This document shows positions 51,980-62,998 of a stretch of 64,000 nucleotides of DNA, in pieces. Location of the stretch: the NCBI GenBank assembly GCA_016707605.1, contig JADJHJ010000003.1, positions 186,001 through 250,000 of the forward strand, given 5' to 3'. A model generated the notes under the pieces. That model ran no database searches. It saw only the letters and a list, made by a program, of their open reading frames with translations, and was not told where the DNA came from. Within the stretch, counting starts at the first letter, position 1; each line of letters begins with the position of its first letter. Made by a program: the position numbers and the translations under genes. This DNA is from Candidatus Promineofilum glycogenicum (GTDB lineage Bacteria > Chloroflexota > Anaerolineae > Promineifilales > Promineifilaceae).

Positions 51980-52576
51980 ATGAGAAAAGTTATTGTCGTC
52001 TCCCACATCACTCTTGATGGTGTCTTGCAAGCAATGGGCGGGCCAGAGGAGGATACCAGTGATGGCTTCGCCTATGGCGGGTGGATAGCTCCCTACTCCG
52101 AGGCTGTTCTTGGAGCAGTCATAAGGAGGGAGATGGACATGCCGTTCGATCTGTTAATAGGGCGCAAGACCTTCGACATTTGGGCGCCGTACTGGCCACA
52201 CCATGCGGACATATGGCCGGGTGTCAATACAGCGACCAAGTACATCGCCTCGAATACCATGAGTTCGGCCGAATGGCAGCCCACCGTGTTTTTAGGCGGC
52301 GACGTTGCGGAAAAAGTCATCAAACTCAAGCAGCAGCCCGGGCCGGATTTGCATGTTTACGGCAGTGGAAATCTCATTCAGACGCTGCTCAGGCATGATT
52401 TGGTCGATGAGTTATGGCTCAAGATCTATCCACTGACGTTGGGCAGTGGGAAACGGTTGTTTGTCGATGGCGCTATCCCGGTGGCGTTCAAGGTGACGGA
52501 GAGCAAAGTCTCCCCCAAGGGTGTCATTATCGTGAATTACGAGCGTGTTGGCGCGATCACAACCGGAAGTTTTTGA
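51980..52576 (+). CDS. dihydrofolate-reductase-like (RibD C-terminal domain) protein
   Basis: A 198-residue protein of the DHFR superfamily. MRKVIVVSHITLDGVLQAMGGPEEDTSDGF, DLLIGRKTFDIWAPYW, KYIASNTM, VFLGGDVAEKVIKLKQQPGPDLHVYGSGNLIQTLLRHDLVDELWLKIYPLTLGSGKRLF and the end segment are the usual order of the RibD_C/YwjB group. Function is unknown. The gene is visibly lower in GC and uses more A/T-ending codons than its neighbours (for example TTGATGGTGTC, TTATTGTCG), which suggests recent transfer. Confidence 0.88.
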   Translation: MRKVIVVSHITLDGVLQAMGGPEEDTSDGFAYGGWIAPYSEAVLGAVIRREMDMPFDLLIGRKTFDIWAPYWPHHADIWPGVNTATKYIASNTMSSAEWQPTVFLGGDVAEKVIKLKQQPGPDLHVYGSGNLIQTLLRHDLVDELWLKIYPLTLGSGKRLFVDGAIPVAFKVTESKVSPKGVIIVNYERVGAITTGSF

Positions 52577-52617
52577 ATGTTCGCCTCCGGCTCCAGCCTG
52601 GCCCACCTCTCTTCGCC

Positions 52618-52652
52618 ATTACTGACAACTGTTAGCTAACAACTGCCAACTA
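52618..52652. repeat. ACAACTG-type repeat tract
   Basis: ACTGACAACTGTTAGCTAACAACTGCC, with a short inverted centre (GTTAGCTAAC). It lies at the convergence of the DHFR-like gene and the lipoprotein gene. Confidence 0.75.
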
Positions 52653-52653
52653 C

Positions 52654-53259
52654 TCAGGGCACCCACGCCCGCGCCACCTCCATCAACGTCCCTGACGCCG
52701 CGCCCGTGGCCGGGTCGAGCGTGCTCAGCATCGCCCGCCACGTCGGCCCGGACTTGTCAAGGGTCGTCAGATAGGTGTAGGGTGCGTCGCAGTCGAACGT
52801 GGCCGCCGCGCCGCCGACGATGACCGGCTCCGGCCCGGTGCGGATGGCGCAGGTCGGGCCGTCGCGCAGGGCCACAAAGAACTCCAGCCGATCTTCGGGC
52901 GGCGGCGGCGCTACCGCCGGTAGCGCCGCTGACGGGCTGACCAGCGCCCGATAGTTGCCGGCGACGGGGTTGGGGCCACAGACGAGGCGCGTGCCGCCCA
53001 GGGCGAAGCACGGCTCATCCGCGCCGCCGCCGTCCAGTTCGCAGCGGTAAGCGCCGGGCACGACGGCCGAGGCCACACACACGCCGCCCACCGCCGGGCC
53101 GTCGCCGGCGGGGAATGTCGTCGCGTCGAACGGCAATAGCTCCGTCGCGCCGACGATCTGTTGCGGGCCGGGAGGTGCGGTGGGTGGGTCGGCCGTCGCG
53201 CCGCCACAGGCCACCAGGGCCAGGGCCAGCGCCGCGGCAACTCCGATTAAGTATCTCAT
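52654..53259 (-). CDS. predicted lipoprotein
   Basis: A protein of about 201 residues with a signal peptide ending in the lipobox LVAC (Cys18 of MRYLIGVAAALALALVACGG). The mature part has a Pro/Thr-rich start, then a beta-rich domain with three to four Cys residues (YRCELDG, EPCFALGG, LVCGPN) that may be disulfide bonded. It follows the MalT-like regulator by 22 bp on the same strand and may be co-transcribed with it. No family was recognised. ATG 53259 was chosen as the start of the signal peptide. Confidence 0.75.
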   Translation of the reverse strand: MRYLIGVAAALALALVACGGATADPPTAPPGPQQIVGATELLPFDATTFPAGDGPAVGGVCVASAVVPGAYRCELDGGGADEPCFALGGTRLVCGPNPVAGNYRALVSPSAALPAVAPPPPEDRLEFFVALRDGPTCAIRTGPEPVIVGGAAATFDCDAPYTYLTTLDKSGPTWRAMLSTLDPATGAASGTLMEVARAWVP

Positions 53260-53281
53260 CTCACACCGCTCTTTTTGTGTC

Positions 53282-56200
53282 TCATATGAGCTTGAGCGCC
53301 TGCGCTTCGGCAATGGCCTGGACGCGGCTCTTGGCGTCCAGCTTGGCGTAGATGTTGGTCAGGTGGGTCTTCACCGTGCCCGGCGAGATGCACAGCGCTG
53401 CGGCGATGTCGCTATTAGAACGCCCCTCGCTCAACAGCCTCAGCACGTCCTGCTCGCGGCTGGTAATGGAGACGGCCGCCGCCAGCGATTGCAGCCCCTC
53501 TTGCGGCTGCAACTGCGGGCTGTCGGCATCGTAGCCCAACTCCGCCAACACCTCGTCGATGAACCGCGCTGCCGTGGTGGTGGAGCTTTGGTTGTGCCGC
53601 ATCAGCGCCAGCAGGGGGACGAGCGGCCGGCCATAGTCGAGGAATGGCCGGATGAATCCCTCCGGCGCGGCCAGTTGCACCGCCTCGGCCAGCACGCGCC
53701 GCGCCTGATTCATCTTGTGCTGGGCGAACAGCGCCTGGGCCAACATCACCCGCGCGCCGAGGCTGGATTCCATGGGCAACCCGTCGGGGTATTGGGCCAC
53801 GAACTGGGCCAGGATCGGCTCGGCGGCCTCCATCTCCTGCCGCTGTAGCATGATCTCGGCCTGCACCAGTTCCGAGAGCGAGTGCGGTTCGTCCGTTTCC
53901 GCTGCCTTCAGCAGTTGCCGGGCGTCCAGGCAGTGGCCCTGGCGCACACAGAAGCGGGCCTCATAAGCCGCCAAATCCTGGTCGCGCCACGCGCCGGAGG
54001 GGCGCACCGCCTGGAGGGTACGCGCGGCCTGGAGGGTGGCCTGGGCTTCGTCGTGGTGTCCTTCGGCCGACTGGATGCGGGCGCGGATGATGGCGATGGT
54101 TAGTGGCATGTTGGAGCTGGTGGGGTTGGGGTCAACGGCCAGGGCGCGGTCGAGCAGTTGGTGGGCCTGGGCCAGCTCATTGCGCGCCAGACAGACCTGG
54201 CTAAGGATCGACAGGGGAATGCTGGCCGGTTCCGGCAGGCGTCCACGCTGGAGGAGCGCCTGCTGCAACACCTGGTAGGCCAGCTTCTCGCTCTGTCGCA
54301 GGTGGCCGCGCAACAGGGCGCGATTGGACAGGTCGGCGCCGGCGAAGATGATGGCGAAGAGATTGCCCTCGGCCCGCGCTTGCTCATAGATCTCGCGCAC
54401 GCGCGCAGCGACCTCTTCCGTTTTCGGCTGGTTGAACGCCTCGGTGACCAGCAGGGCGTCGAGCAGCTTCCAGCGCGGGTCGGGTATCTTGCCCGGCGGC
54501 AGGTGGGGCACGCCACGCCCCCGGGCGGGCTTTGGCCCCCGGGCCAGCCGCTGCCCGATCTGGCGCACTTCGTCCAGCACGTCCCGCTCGCTGGGCGTCA
54601 GCTCGCCCGGCTCCTTGGCCGCCAGGCTTTGTTCGATGCGTAGCAGGAAACGGTTCACTTCGTCGCGGGGCAGGGCCAGGTTGGCCAGGCGCAGATAGAC
54701 GAACAACAGGGTCGTGTGGTGCTGCATCACACTCTCCGGCAGTTGCTGCACCCAGCGCAACAGGCGCGAGTCCTCGCCCGACTCGGCCAGTTCGCGCAGC
54801 CCGATGTCCTCGATGACTTCGGCCGCCGTCTCCCAATCCTTGATGAACAACAGGTGATGCACCGCGTCGGCCGACATGTTCTGGGCCACGTACCAGGCCG
54901 CCGCCCGGCGGTGTAGATCGGCGATGGCATCGGGAAACTCGCGCTGGAGCTGGTTGCGCAGCATCTCGGCGAAGAGATCGTGATAGCGGTACCAGGCCTG
55001 GTCTTCGGTGCGGATGATGAACAGATTCTCGCGCCACAGGCGGGTCAGCATCTCATCTCCGTCCGTCTGCCCGGTCAGCGCGTCGCACAGGCCGCCGGTC
55101 AACTGTTTCAGGATGGAAGTCTTGAGCAGGAAGGTCTGCACCGCCTCGGGGCGGTGGCGCAGGGCCGTCTCCATGAAGTATTCGCGCAGGAAGATGTGGG
55201 CGCCGCTGAAGGTGTCGATGGCGTGGCGACGGTCGGCTTGTTTGCTGAGGGCCAGCACGGCCAGCTTCAGGCCAACCACCCAGCCGCCGGTGCGTCTCAC
55301 CAGAGCCTCCATGTCGCCATAGGCCAGCGGCTCGTCGGCGATGTGCTGCTGCAAGAAGGCGATGCCCTCCGATAGGGTGAAGCGCAGGTCTTCCAGTTCC
55401 AGTTCCGTCACCAGTCCCATAGCCCGCAGACGACCCAGAGCCAGCGGCGGGCGCGTGCGACCGGAGATGATGATCTGTATGCCCGGCGGCAGTTGTTCCA
55501 GCCAGACTTGCATCGAAGCGTGGATGTCGGCCTGTTTAATGTGGTGAAAGTCGTCCAGCACCAGACCGAGGCGCGCGCCCTCCAAAGCCGCCATCTCATC
55601 CGTCAGGCGGCCGGCGATTTCGGCCGGGGTGATGGAAGAGGAGCGCTGCAAGAAGGGCATCAGCTTCTGCCCCAGCCCCGGCTGCACCGTTTGCAGGGCC
55701 ATGATGACGCTGGGCCAGAAGCGCAGCAGATGGTCGTCGTCGCTGTCCAGCGCCGCCCAGGCCACGGGCATGCCGCACTCCTGTCGCCAGGCGTTGAGCA
55801 TCGTGCTCTTGCCGAAGCCGCCGGGGGCGGAGATGAACGTGACCGGTGTGCTGAGCTGGCTGGTCAGGCGGGGGCGGGTGATGAGCGCCGGCGGCAGAGT
55901 GGGCGGCCGGAACTTGGCGCGAGTGGAGAAGGAAGTCGTGGCGCTCCAGTTCTCGCCGGCCGCCGGTACGCCGGTCGTCAGGGCCAGTTGGCTCAGCACC
56001 GTTCGCCCGCCCAGTGTGGCGGCAACCTCTTCGAGCCGGTCGAGAGTCAGATCGGCCGCTTTGCCCAGGTAGGCTTTGTGCAAAATGCCGTCGCGCCGCC
56101 GGTAGGCGTACCAGTAGTCGCAGCCGTTGCGGTTCTCGCGGCGGGCCGAGAAGTGGCCGGCCGCGCCGTTGAACTGAAACTGCCGGTGACTGACGAGCCA

Positions 56201-56296
56201 CTCGTTCCATTGGGGTGTATCGGGTTGGATCGGCGGCGAGAGGGCAATTTCCTGCTCTTCCGTCCACAGAACACCATCTTTAATCGTCGGCTTCAT
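53282..56296 (-). CDS. LuxR-family ATP-dependent regulator (MalT-like)
   Basis: A protein of about 1004 residues with the STAND-type design. A short N-terminal region (about 1-100) resembles a small accessory domain; the ATPase domain has Walker A APGGFGKST (about 155) and an arm with Walker B LGLVLDDFHHI. A winged-helix segment and a long TPR-like helical array (about 470-920) follow. The LuxR helix-turn-helix sits at the C-terminus (TSREQDVLRLLSEGRSNSDIAAALCISPGTVKTHLTNIYAKLDAKSR). In MalT such proteins sense a sugar ligand with ATP. The ligand here is unknown. Nearby genes that it may control are the lipoprotein downstream and the divergent ABC transporter operon. The start at 56296 (MKPTIKDGV) is preferred to 56380, which would put the N-terminus into operator-like sequence. 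Confidence 0.9.
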   Translation of the reverse strand: MKPTIKDGVLWTEEQEIALSPPIQPDTPQWNEWLVSHRQFQFNGAAGHFSARRENRNGCDYWYAYRRRDGILHKAYLGKAADLTLDRLEEVAATLGGRTVLSQLALTTGVPAAGENWSATTSFSTRAKFRPPTLPPALITRPRLTSQLSTPVTFISAPGGFGKSTMLNAWRQECGMPVAWAALDSDDDHLLRFWPSVIMALQTVQPGLGQKLMPFLQRSSSITPAEIAGRLTDEMAALEGARLGLVLDDFHHIKQADIHASMQVWLEQLPPGIQIIISGRTRPPLALGRLRAMGLVTELELEDLRFTLSEGIAFLQQHIADEPLAYGDMEALVRRTGGWVVGLKLAVLALSKQADRRHAIDTFSGAHIFLREYFMETALRHRPEAVQTFLLKTSILKQLTGGLCDALTGQTDGDEMLTRLWRENLFIIRTEDQAWYRYHDLFAEMLRNQLQREFPDAIADLHRRAAAWYVAQNMSADAVHHLLFIKDWETAAEVIEDIGLRELAESGEDSRLLRWVQQLPESVMQHHTTLLFVYLRLANLALPRDEVNRFLLRIEQSLAAKEPGELTPSERDVLDEVRQIGQRLARGPKPARGRGVPHLPPGKIPDPRWKLLDALLVTEAFNQPKTEEVAARVREIYEQARAEGNLFAIIFAGADLSNRALLRGHLRQSEKLAYQVLQQALLQRGRLPEPASIPLSILSQVCLARNELAQAHQLLDRALAVDPNPTSSNMPLTIAIIRARIQSAEGHHDEAQATLQAARTLQAVRPSGAWRDQDLAAYEARFCVRQGHCLDARQLLKAAETDEPHSLSELVQAEIMLQRQEMEAAEPILAQFVAQYPDGLPMESSLGARVMLAQALFAQHKMNQARRVLAEAVQLAAPEGFIRPFLDYGRPLVPLLALMRHNQSSTTTAARFIDEVLAELGYDADSPQLQPQEGLQSLAAAVSITSREQDVLRLLSEGRSNSDIAAALCISPGTVKTHLTNIYAKLDAKSRVQAIAEAQALKLI

Positions 56297-56371
56297 GGCG
56301 GTTCCGTTTAGCCTCTCATGCGTGTGGGGTCGCGTTTGATCCCTCATTGGATGAGATAGATCGAAGTGAGA

Positions 56372-56410
56372 GTTACCCAAGTATAACTTGGGTTCGTTAA
56401 TTTGGGTAAC
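56372..56410. promoter_or_regulatory. nested inverted repeats between the MalT-like gene and the ABC operon
   Basis: ACCCAAGT-ATA-ACTTGGGT (56375-56393) lies inside a wider pair GTTACCCAA (56372-56380) and TTGGGTAAC (56402-56410). A further pair TTGACCA (56522-56528) and TGGTCAA (56553-56559) is found closer to the transporter gene. The 362-bp gap (56297-56658) is AT-rich compared with its surroundings and holds no other gene that I can see. It is the likely two-way control region. Confidence 0.72.
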
Positions 56411-56658
56411 TAATTAACGATTTTGTCTGTCTATATGTGAAATGTCTCCCAAGCTCTAACCCGTCGTTTTGTTGAAATCATCCAAAAACGATATGTACAA
56501 AAGCCGTCTTTTCCAGTACTTTTGACCAATAGGCAGAGATGATTGGCCGTTGTGGTCAATCACCGACATCCATCACGTTTTGCGGTGGATCGATTGGGAA
56601 GAGATGTCCTGGATCGCCTGCTACCGCAAGCATTATTCCAAGTGAGGAGAGGTAAACA

Positions 56659-58659
<2,001 letters not shown>

Positions 58660-58677
58660 CCCTTGAGCTAGACCCAA

Positions 58678-58710
58678 CAGCCATGCCCCGCAATGGGGCA
58701 TGGCTGTTTT
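58678..58710 (+). terminator. intrinsic terminator-like hairpin after the binding protein
   Basis: Perfect 12-bp stem CAGCCATGCCCC (58678-58689) with GGGGCATGGCTG (58695-58706), loop GCAAT, and TTTT after it. It would attenuate expression between the binding protein and the permease genes. Confidence 0.85.
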
Positions 58711-58817
58711 GACCGGACGACCATCGCGGCGGGCCTCCGTTGCGGTGGAGTCTAGAGCCTGATCCGACCCATTCGTTTCCCATTGAACAAAAGTCTGTTT
58801 TGCGGGGAGGTGCTAGG

Positions 58818-59822
58818 TTGAAAGGATATCGCCTCTACTTCGGTAAGAAAGTGATCTGGTTCTTCGTGACACTGGCTGTGGCCTTTGTCCTGAACTTCAC
58901 CCTGCCGCGCCTGATGCCCGGCGACCCGGTGGCGGCCATCGTCTCCCGCATGGCTCAGGGTATGAGCAACACCTCCGGCGTTCAGGCCATCTATGAGCAG
59001 TACACCGAGCTGTTCGGCACCAACAAGTCCATTCCCGAGCAGTTCGTCCTCTACGTGCGCAACGCCCTGCGCGGCGACTTCGGCTACTCGATCAGCCAGT
59101 ATCCGCGCACAGTGGCCGACGTTCTGCGCTCGTCCATCTTCTGGACTCTCGGCCTGCAACTACCGGCCATCCTCGTTGGCTGGATTCTGGGCAACGCGCT
59201 GGGGGCGCTGGCCGCCTATCGCCGCGGCAACTTCGACCGCGTTTTGCTGCCGGTCAGCCTCTTCTTCAGCAGCTTGCCCGCCTTTGGCATGGCCGTGATC
59301 TTGCTGGTCTTCTTCGCCGTCTCGTTGCGCTGGTTTCCCACCTCCGGCGGCTACGGCTTCGACCTCATCCCCAATCTGAGCTTGACTTTCATCTGGTCGG
59401 TCATCGTCCATTACCAGCTCCCGTTCTGGTCGCTGGTCATCATCACCATCGGCGGCCAGGCGATTGGTATGCGCTCGATGTCGATCTATGAGCTGAACGC
59501 TGACTACGTCAAGTACAGCCGCTTCATGGGCATCAAGGACAACAAGATCGTGCGCTACGTCTTTCGCAACGCCATGCTGCCGCAGATCACCGGCCTGGCG
59601 TTGGCGCTGGGCACGATGGTCGGCGGCGCGCTGGTGGCCGAGGTCATCTTCAGCTATCCGGGCCTGGGCTCCACCATTCTAACCGCCGTACTGGGCCAGG
59701 ACTACCCGCTCATCTCCGCTACGACGCTGATCATCACCATCATGGTGCTGACGGCCAACTTCGGGGTGGAGTTGCTCTACGGCTTCCTGGACCCGCGTAT
59801 CAAGGCCGCCCAGGCGGACTAA
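58818..59822 (+). CDS. ABC transporter permease (DppB/OppB type)
   Basis: A permease of about 334 residues. The N-terminal membrane helix VIWFFVTLAVAFVLNFTLPRLMPGDP is followed by the family domain with the EAA-like loop NADYVKYSRFMGIKDNKIVRYVFRNAMLPQI and the C-terminal LVAEVIFSYPGLGSTILTAVLGQDYPLI. The start is TTG 58818, because a GGGGAGG ribosome site lies 8 nt upstream; no ATG fits the conserved N-terminus. Confidence 0.9.
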   Translation: MKGYRLYFGKKVIWFFVTLAVAFVLNFTLPRLMPGDPVAAIVSRMAQGMSNTSGVQAIYEQYTELFGTNKSIPEQFVLYVRNALRGDFGYSISQYPRTVADVLRSSIFWTLGLQLPAILVGWILGNALGALAAYRRGNFDRVLLPVSLFFSSLPAFGMAVILLVFFAVSLRWFPTSGGYGFDLIPNLSLTFIWSVIVHYQLPFWSLVIITIGGQAIGMRSMSIYELNADYVKYSRFMGIKDNKIVRYVFRNAMLPQITGLALALGTMVGGALVAEVIFSYPGLGSTILTAVLGQDYPLISATTLIITIMVLTANFGVELLYGFLDPRIKAAQAD

Positions 59823-59841
59823 TAAAAAGGAAGGTGCTGCC

Positions 59842-61092
59842 ATGAAACACATGCTACGACAGGTCTTCCGCTCCGGTAAGTTCGTGACCGGATTCGTCAT
59901 CTTTATGGCGATTATGCTGACGGTTATCATCTATCCCCTGCTCATCACCGATCACCCGCTCTCCATCATCGGCCAGGGAACCTTCTTCCCGCCGGGGATC
60001 TACGTCAACGTCTTTGACAGTGTCAGTTCGCCCGCCTATACAATCATGCTCGACGACGCGGCGGCCAAACGCATCGCCGGCCGGCTGAACGACGAGGACC
60101 GCGAGGCCATCCGCGAGTGGCTGGTAGGGGCGGGCGTAGCCGATGGGGAGATCGACATCGCCAATACGGAGAGCCTCCTGGGGCTGTGGGTCAACAACTA
60201 CGACTCCACGGCGAACGTTGCCGGCATGACCAACGCCGACCGCAACTACTACATCCGGCTCAACAAGTCGCTCCAGGTGCTTCTCTCGACCGAGGGTGTC
60301 ACCCTGGCCGCCAGCAATCCGGAGACGGGCGCGCTGGAAGAGACGGGGACGGTGGAGCCGACGCAGTACGTCAACGTCCGCGAGGTGGCCAACGTGCGCC
60401 TCCTGCCGTTGGGGACGGACAACTTCGGCCGCGACGTGCTGACCGAACTAGTCTCGGCCACAGCGGTCTCGCTGCGCATCGGCTTCGTGGCCGGGATCAT
60501 TGCCACGTTCATCGGTCTGGTGCTGGGCCTTGTCTCCGGCTACATGGGCGGCATCGTGGACGATGTGATCTCGTTTATCACCAACCTGTTTATCGTCATC
60601 CCCGGCTTTGTGCTGCTGATCCTGATCTCGTTCAGCATCGGTCAGGAGCGGCGCGGCCCGTTCGTCATCGCCGTGGTCATCGGCCTGACCTCGTGGGTGT
60701 GGACGGCGCGCGCCGTGCGCGCCCAGGTGATCTCGCTGCGCAACCGCGATCACGTCAACCTGTCGAAGCTGTCCGGCCACTCCATCGTCCACATCATCTC
60801 GCGCGACATCCTGCCCTACATCGCCTCCTACGTGGTTATGGCCCTCATTCTGCAGATCTCCGCCGGCATCCTGGCCGAGGCGCAGTTGTCGGTCCTGGGT
60901 CTTGGCCCGCGGACGACCGAGGAGGCCACGCTGGGCTTGATGATGAACTGGGCCTTGATCTACCAGGCCCACATCCTGGGCAAATGGTGGGCCTACTTCC
61001 CGGTGATTCTGGTGATCGCGCTGATCGCTTTCTCGCTGAACCTGATGAATACCGGCATGGATCAGGTATTCAATCCGGCGCTAAGGGACTAG
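59842..61092 (+). CDS. ABC transporter permease (DppC/OppC type) with an extra outer domain
   Basis: A 416-residue permease, over 100 residues longer than usual. The first helix (about 17-36) is followed by a hydrophilic segment of about 150 residues (about 40-190; DDAAAKRIAGRLNDEDREAIREWLVG..., YYIRLNKSLQVLLSTEGVTLAASNPETGALEETGTVEP) before LGTDNFGRDVLTELVSATAVSLRIG, which is the normal start of the DppC core. The core EAA loop is RAVRAQVISLRNRDHVNLSKLSGHSIVHIISRDILP. The insertion may contact the binding protein or substrate outside the membrane. Confidence 0.9.
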   Translation: MKHMLRQVFRSGKFVTGFVIFMAIMLTVIIYPLLITDHPLSIIGQGTFFPPGIYVNVFDSVSSPAYTIMLDDAAAKRIAGRLNDEDREAIREWLVGAGVADGEIDIANTESLLGLWVNNYDSTANVAGMTNADRNYYIRLNKSLQVLLSTEGVTLAASNPETGALEETGTVEPTQYVNVREVANVRLLPLGTDNFGRDVLTELVSATAVSLRIGFVAGIIATFIGLVLGLVSGYMGGIVDDVISFITNLFIVIPGFVLLILISFSIGQERRGPFVIAVVIGLTSWVWTARAVRAQVISLRNRDHVNLSKLSGHSIVHIISRDILPYIASYVVMALILQISAGILAEAQLSVLGLGPRTTEEATLGLMMNWALIYQAHILGKWWAYFPVILVIALIAFSLNLMNTGMDQVFNPALRD

Positions 61093-62119
<1,027 letters not shown>

Positions 62120-62130
<11 letters not shown>

Positions 62131-62932
62131 AAGAAAACCCTGTTTGCAGGGAGTGGGACTGACCAAAGTCTTCGGCCTCGGCCGCAAGAAGACCGTCGCC
62201 GTCGATAACGTGGACTTCACCTTCCACGAGGGCGAGATCATCTCCATCGTCGGCGAATCGGGCAGCGGCAAGACCACCCTGGCCAAGATGCTGCTGGGGC
62301 TGATCAACCAGACCTCGGGCGACGTCTTCTTCCAGGGCCAGAAGCGCGACCTCAGCTCCCACCGCAAGAAGAAGGAGTATTGGCGCAGCATCCAGGCCAT
62401 CTTCCAGGACCCGTTCTCGTCCTACAACATCTTCAACAAGATCGACACCGTGCTGCTGGACTGCATTCGTATGCGCGGCGGCGGCAGCCTGTCCCGCGAC
62501 GAAAAGACAGAAATGATGATCGAGGCCTGCCGCTTCGTCAACCTGAAGTTCGAGGAGCTGACCAACAAGTACCCCTTCGAGCTGTCCGGCGGCCAGCAGC
62601 AGCGCCTCATGATCGCCCGCATCTTCCTGCTGAAGCCGAAGATTCTGCTGGCCGACGAGCCGACGTCGATGATCGACGCCTGCTCCCGCTCGACCATCCT
62701 GGACGCGCTGCTGGACTTGCGCAACGAGATCGGCATGACGCCCATCTTCATCACCCACGACATCGGCCTGGCGTTCTACGTGTCCGACTCCGTCTACATC
62801 ATGGAGCGCGGCCGAATTGTCGAAAGCGGCACGGCCGATGAGGTGATCTTGAATCCGCAAGAGCCGTATACCAAGCGGCTGATCAGCGACGTGCCGAAAA
62901 TCCGCGAGGAGTGGGACCTATCCACTGTATAG
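62120..62932 (+). CDS. ABC transporter ATP-binding protein (DppF/OppF type)
   Basis: A 270-residue ATPase with Walker A GESGSGKTT (about 45), signature ELSGGQQQRL, Walker B ILLADEPTSMIDA and switch FITHDIGLA. It starts at ATG 62120, which follows GGGAGG at a suitable distance. It lacks the C-terminal Cys-rich extension of OppD. Together the five genes encode a complete peptide-type importer. Confidence 0.92.
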
Positions 62933-62998
62933 GCCCTCCGGTAGTGAGGTTGTGAATCCAACTGGGGCGCGCCGCCCTGTGGCGCGCGTAACTTAACC

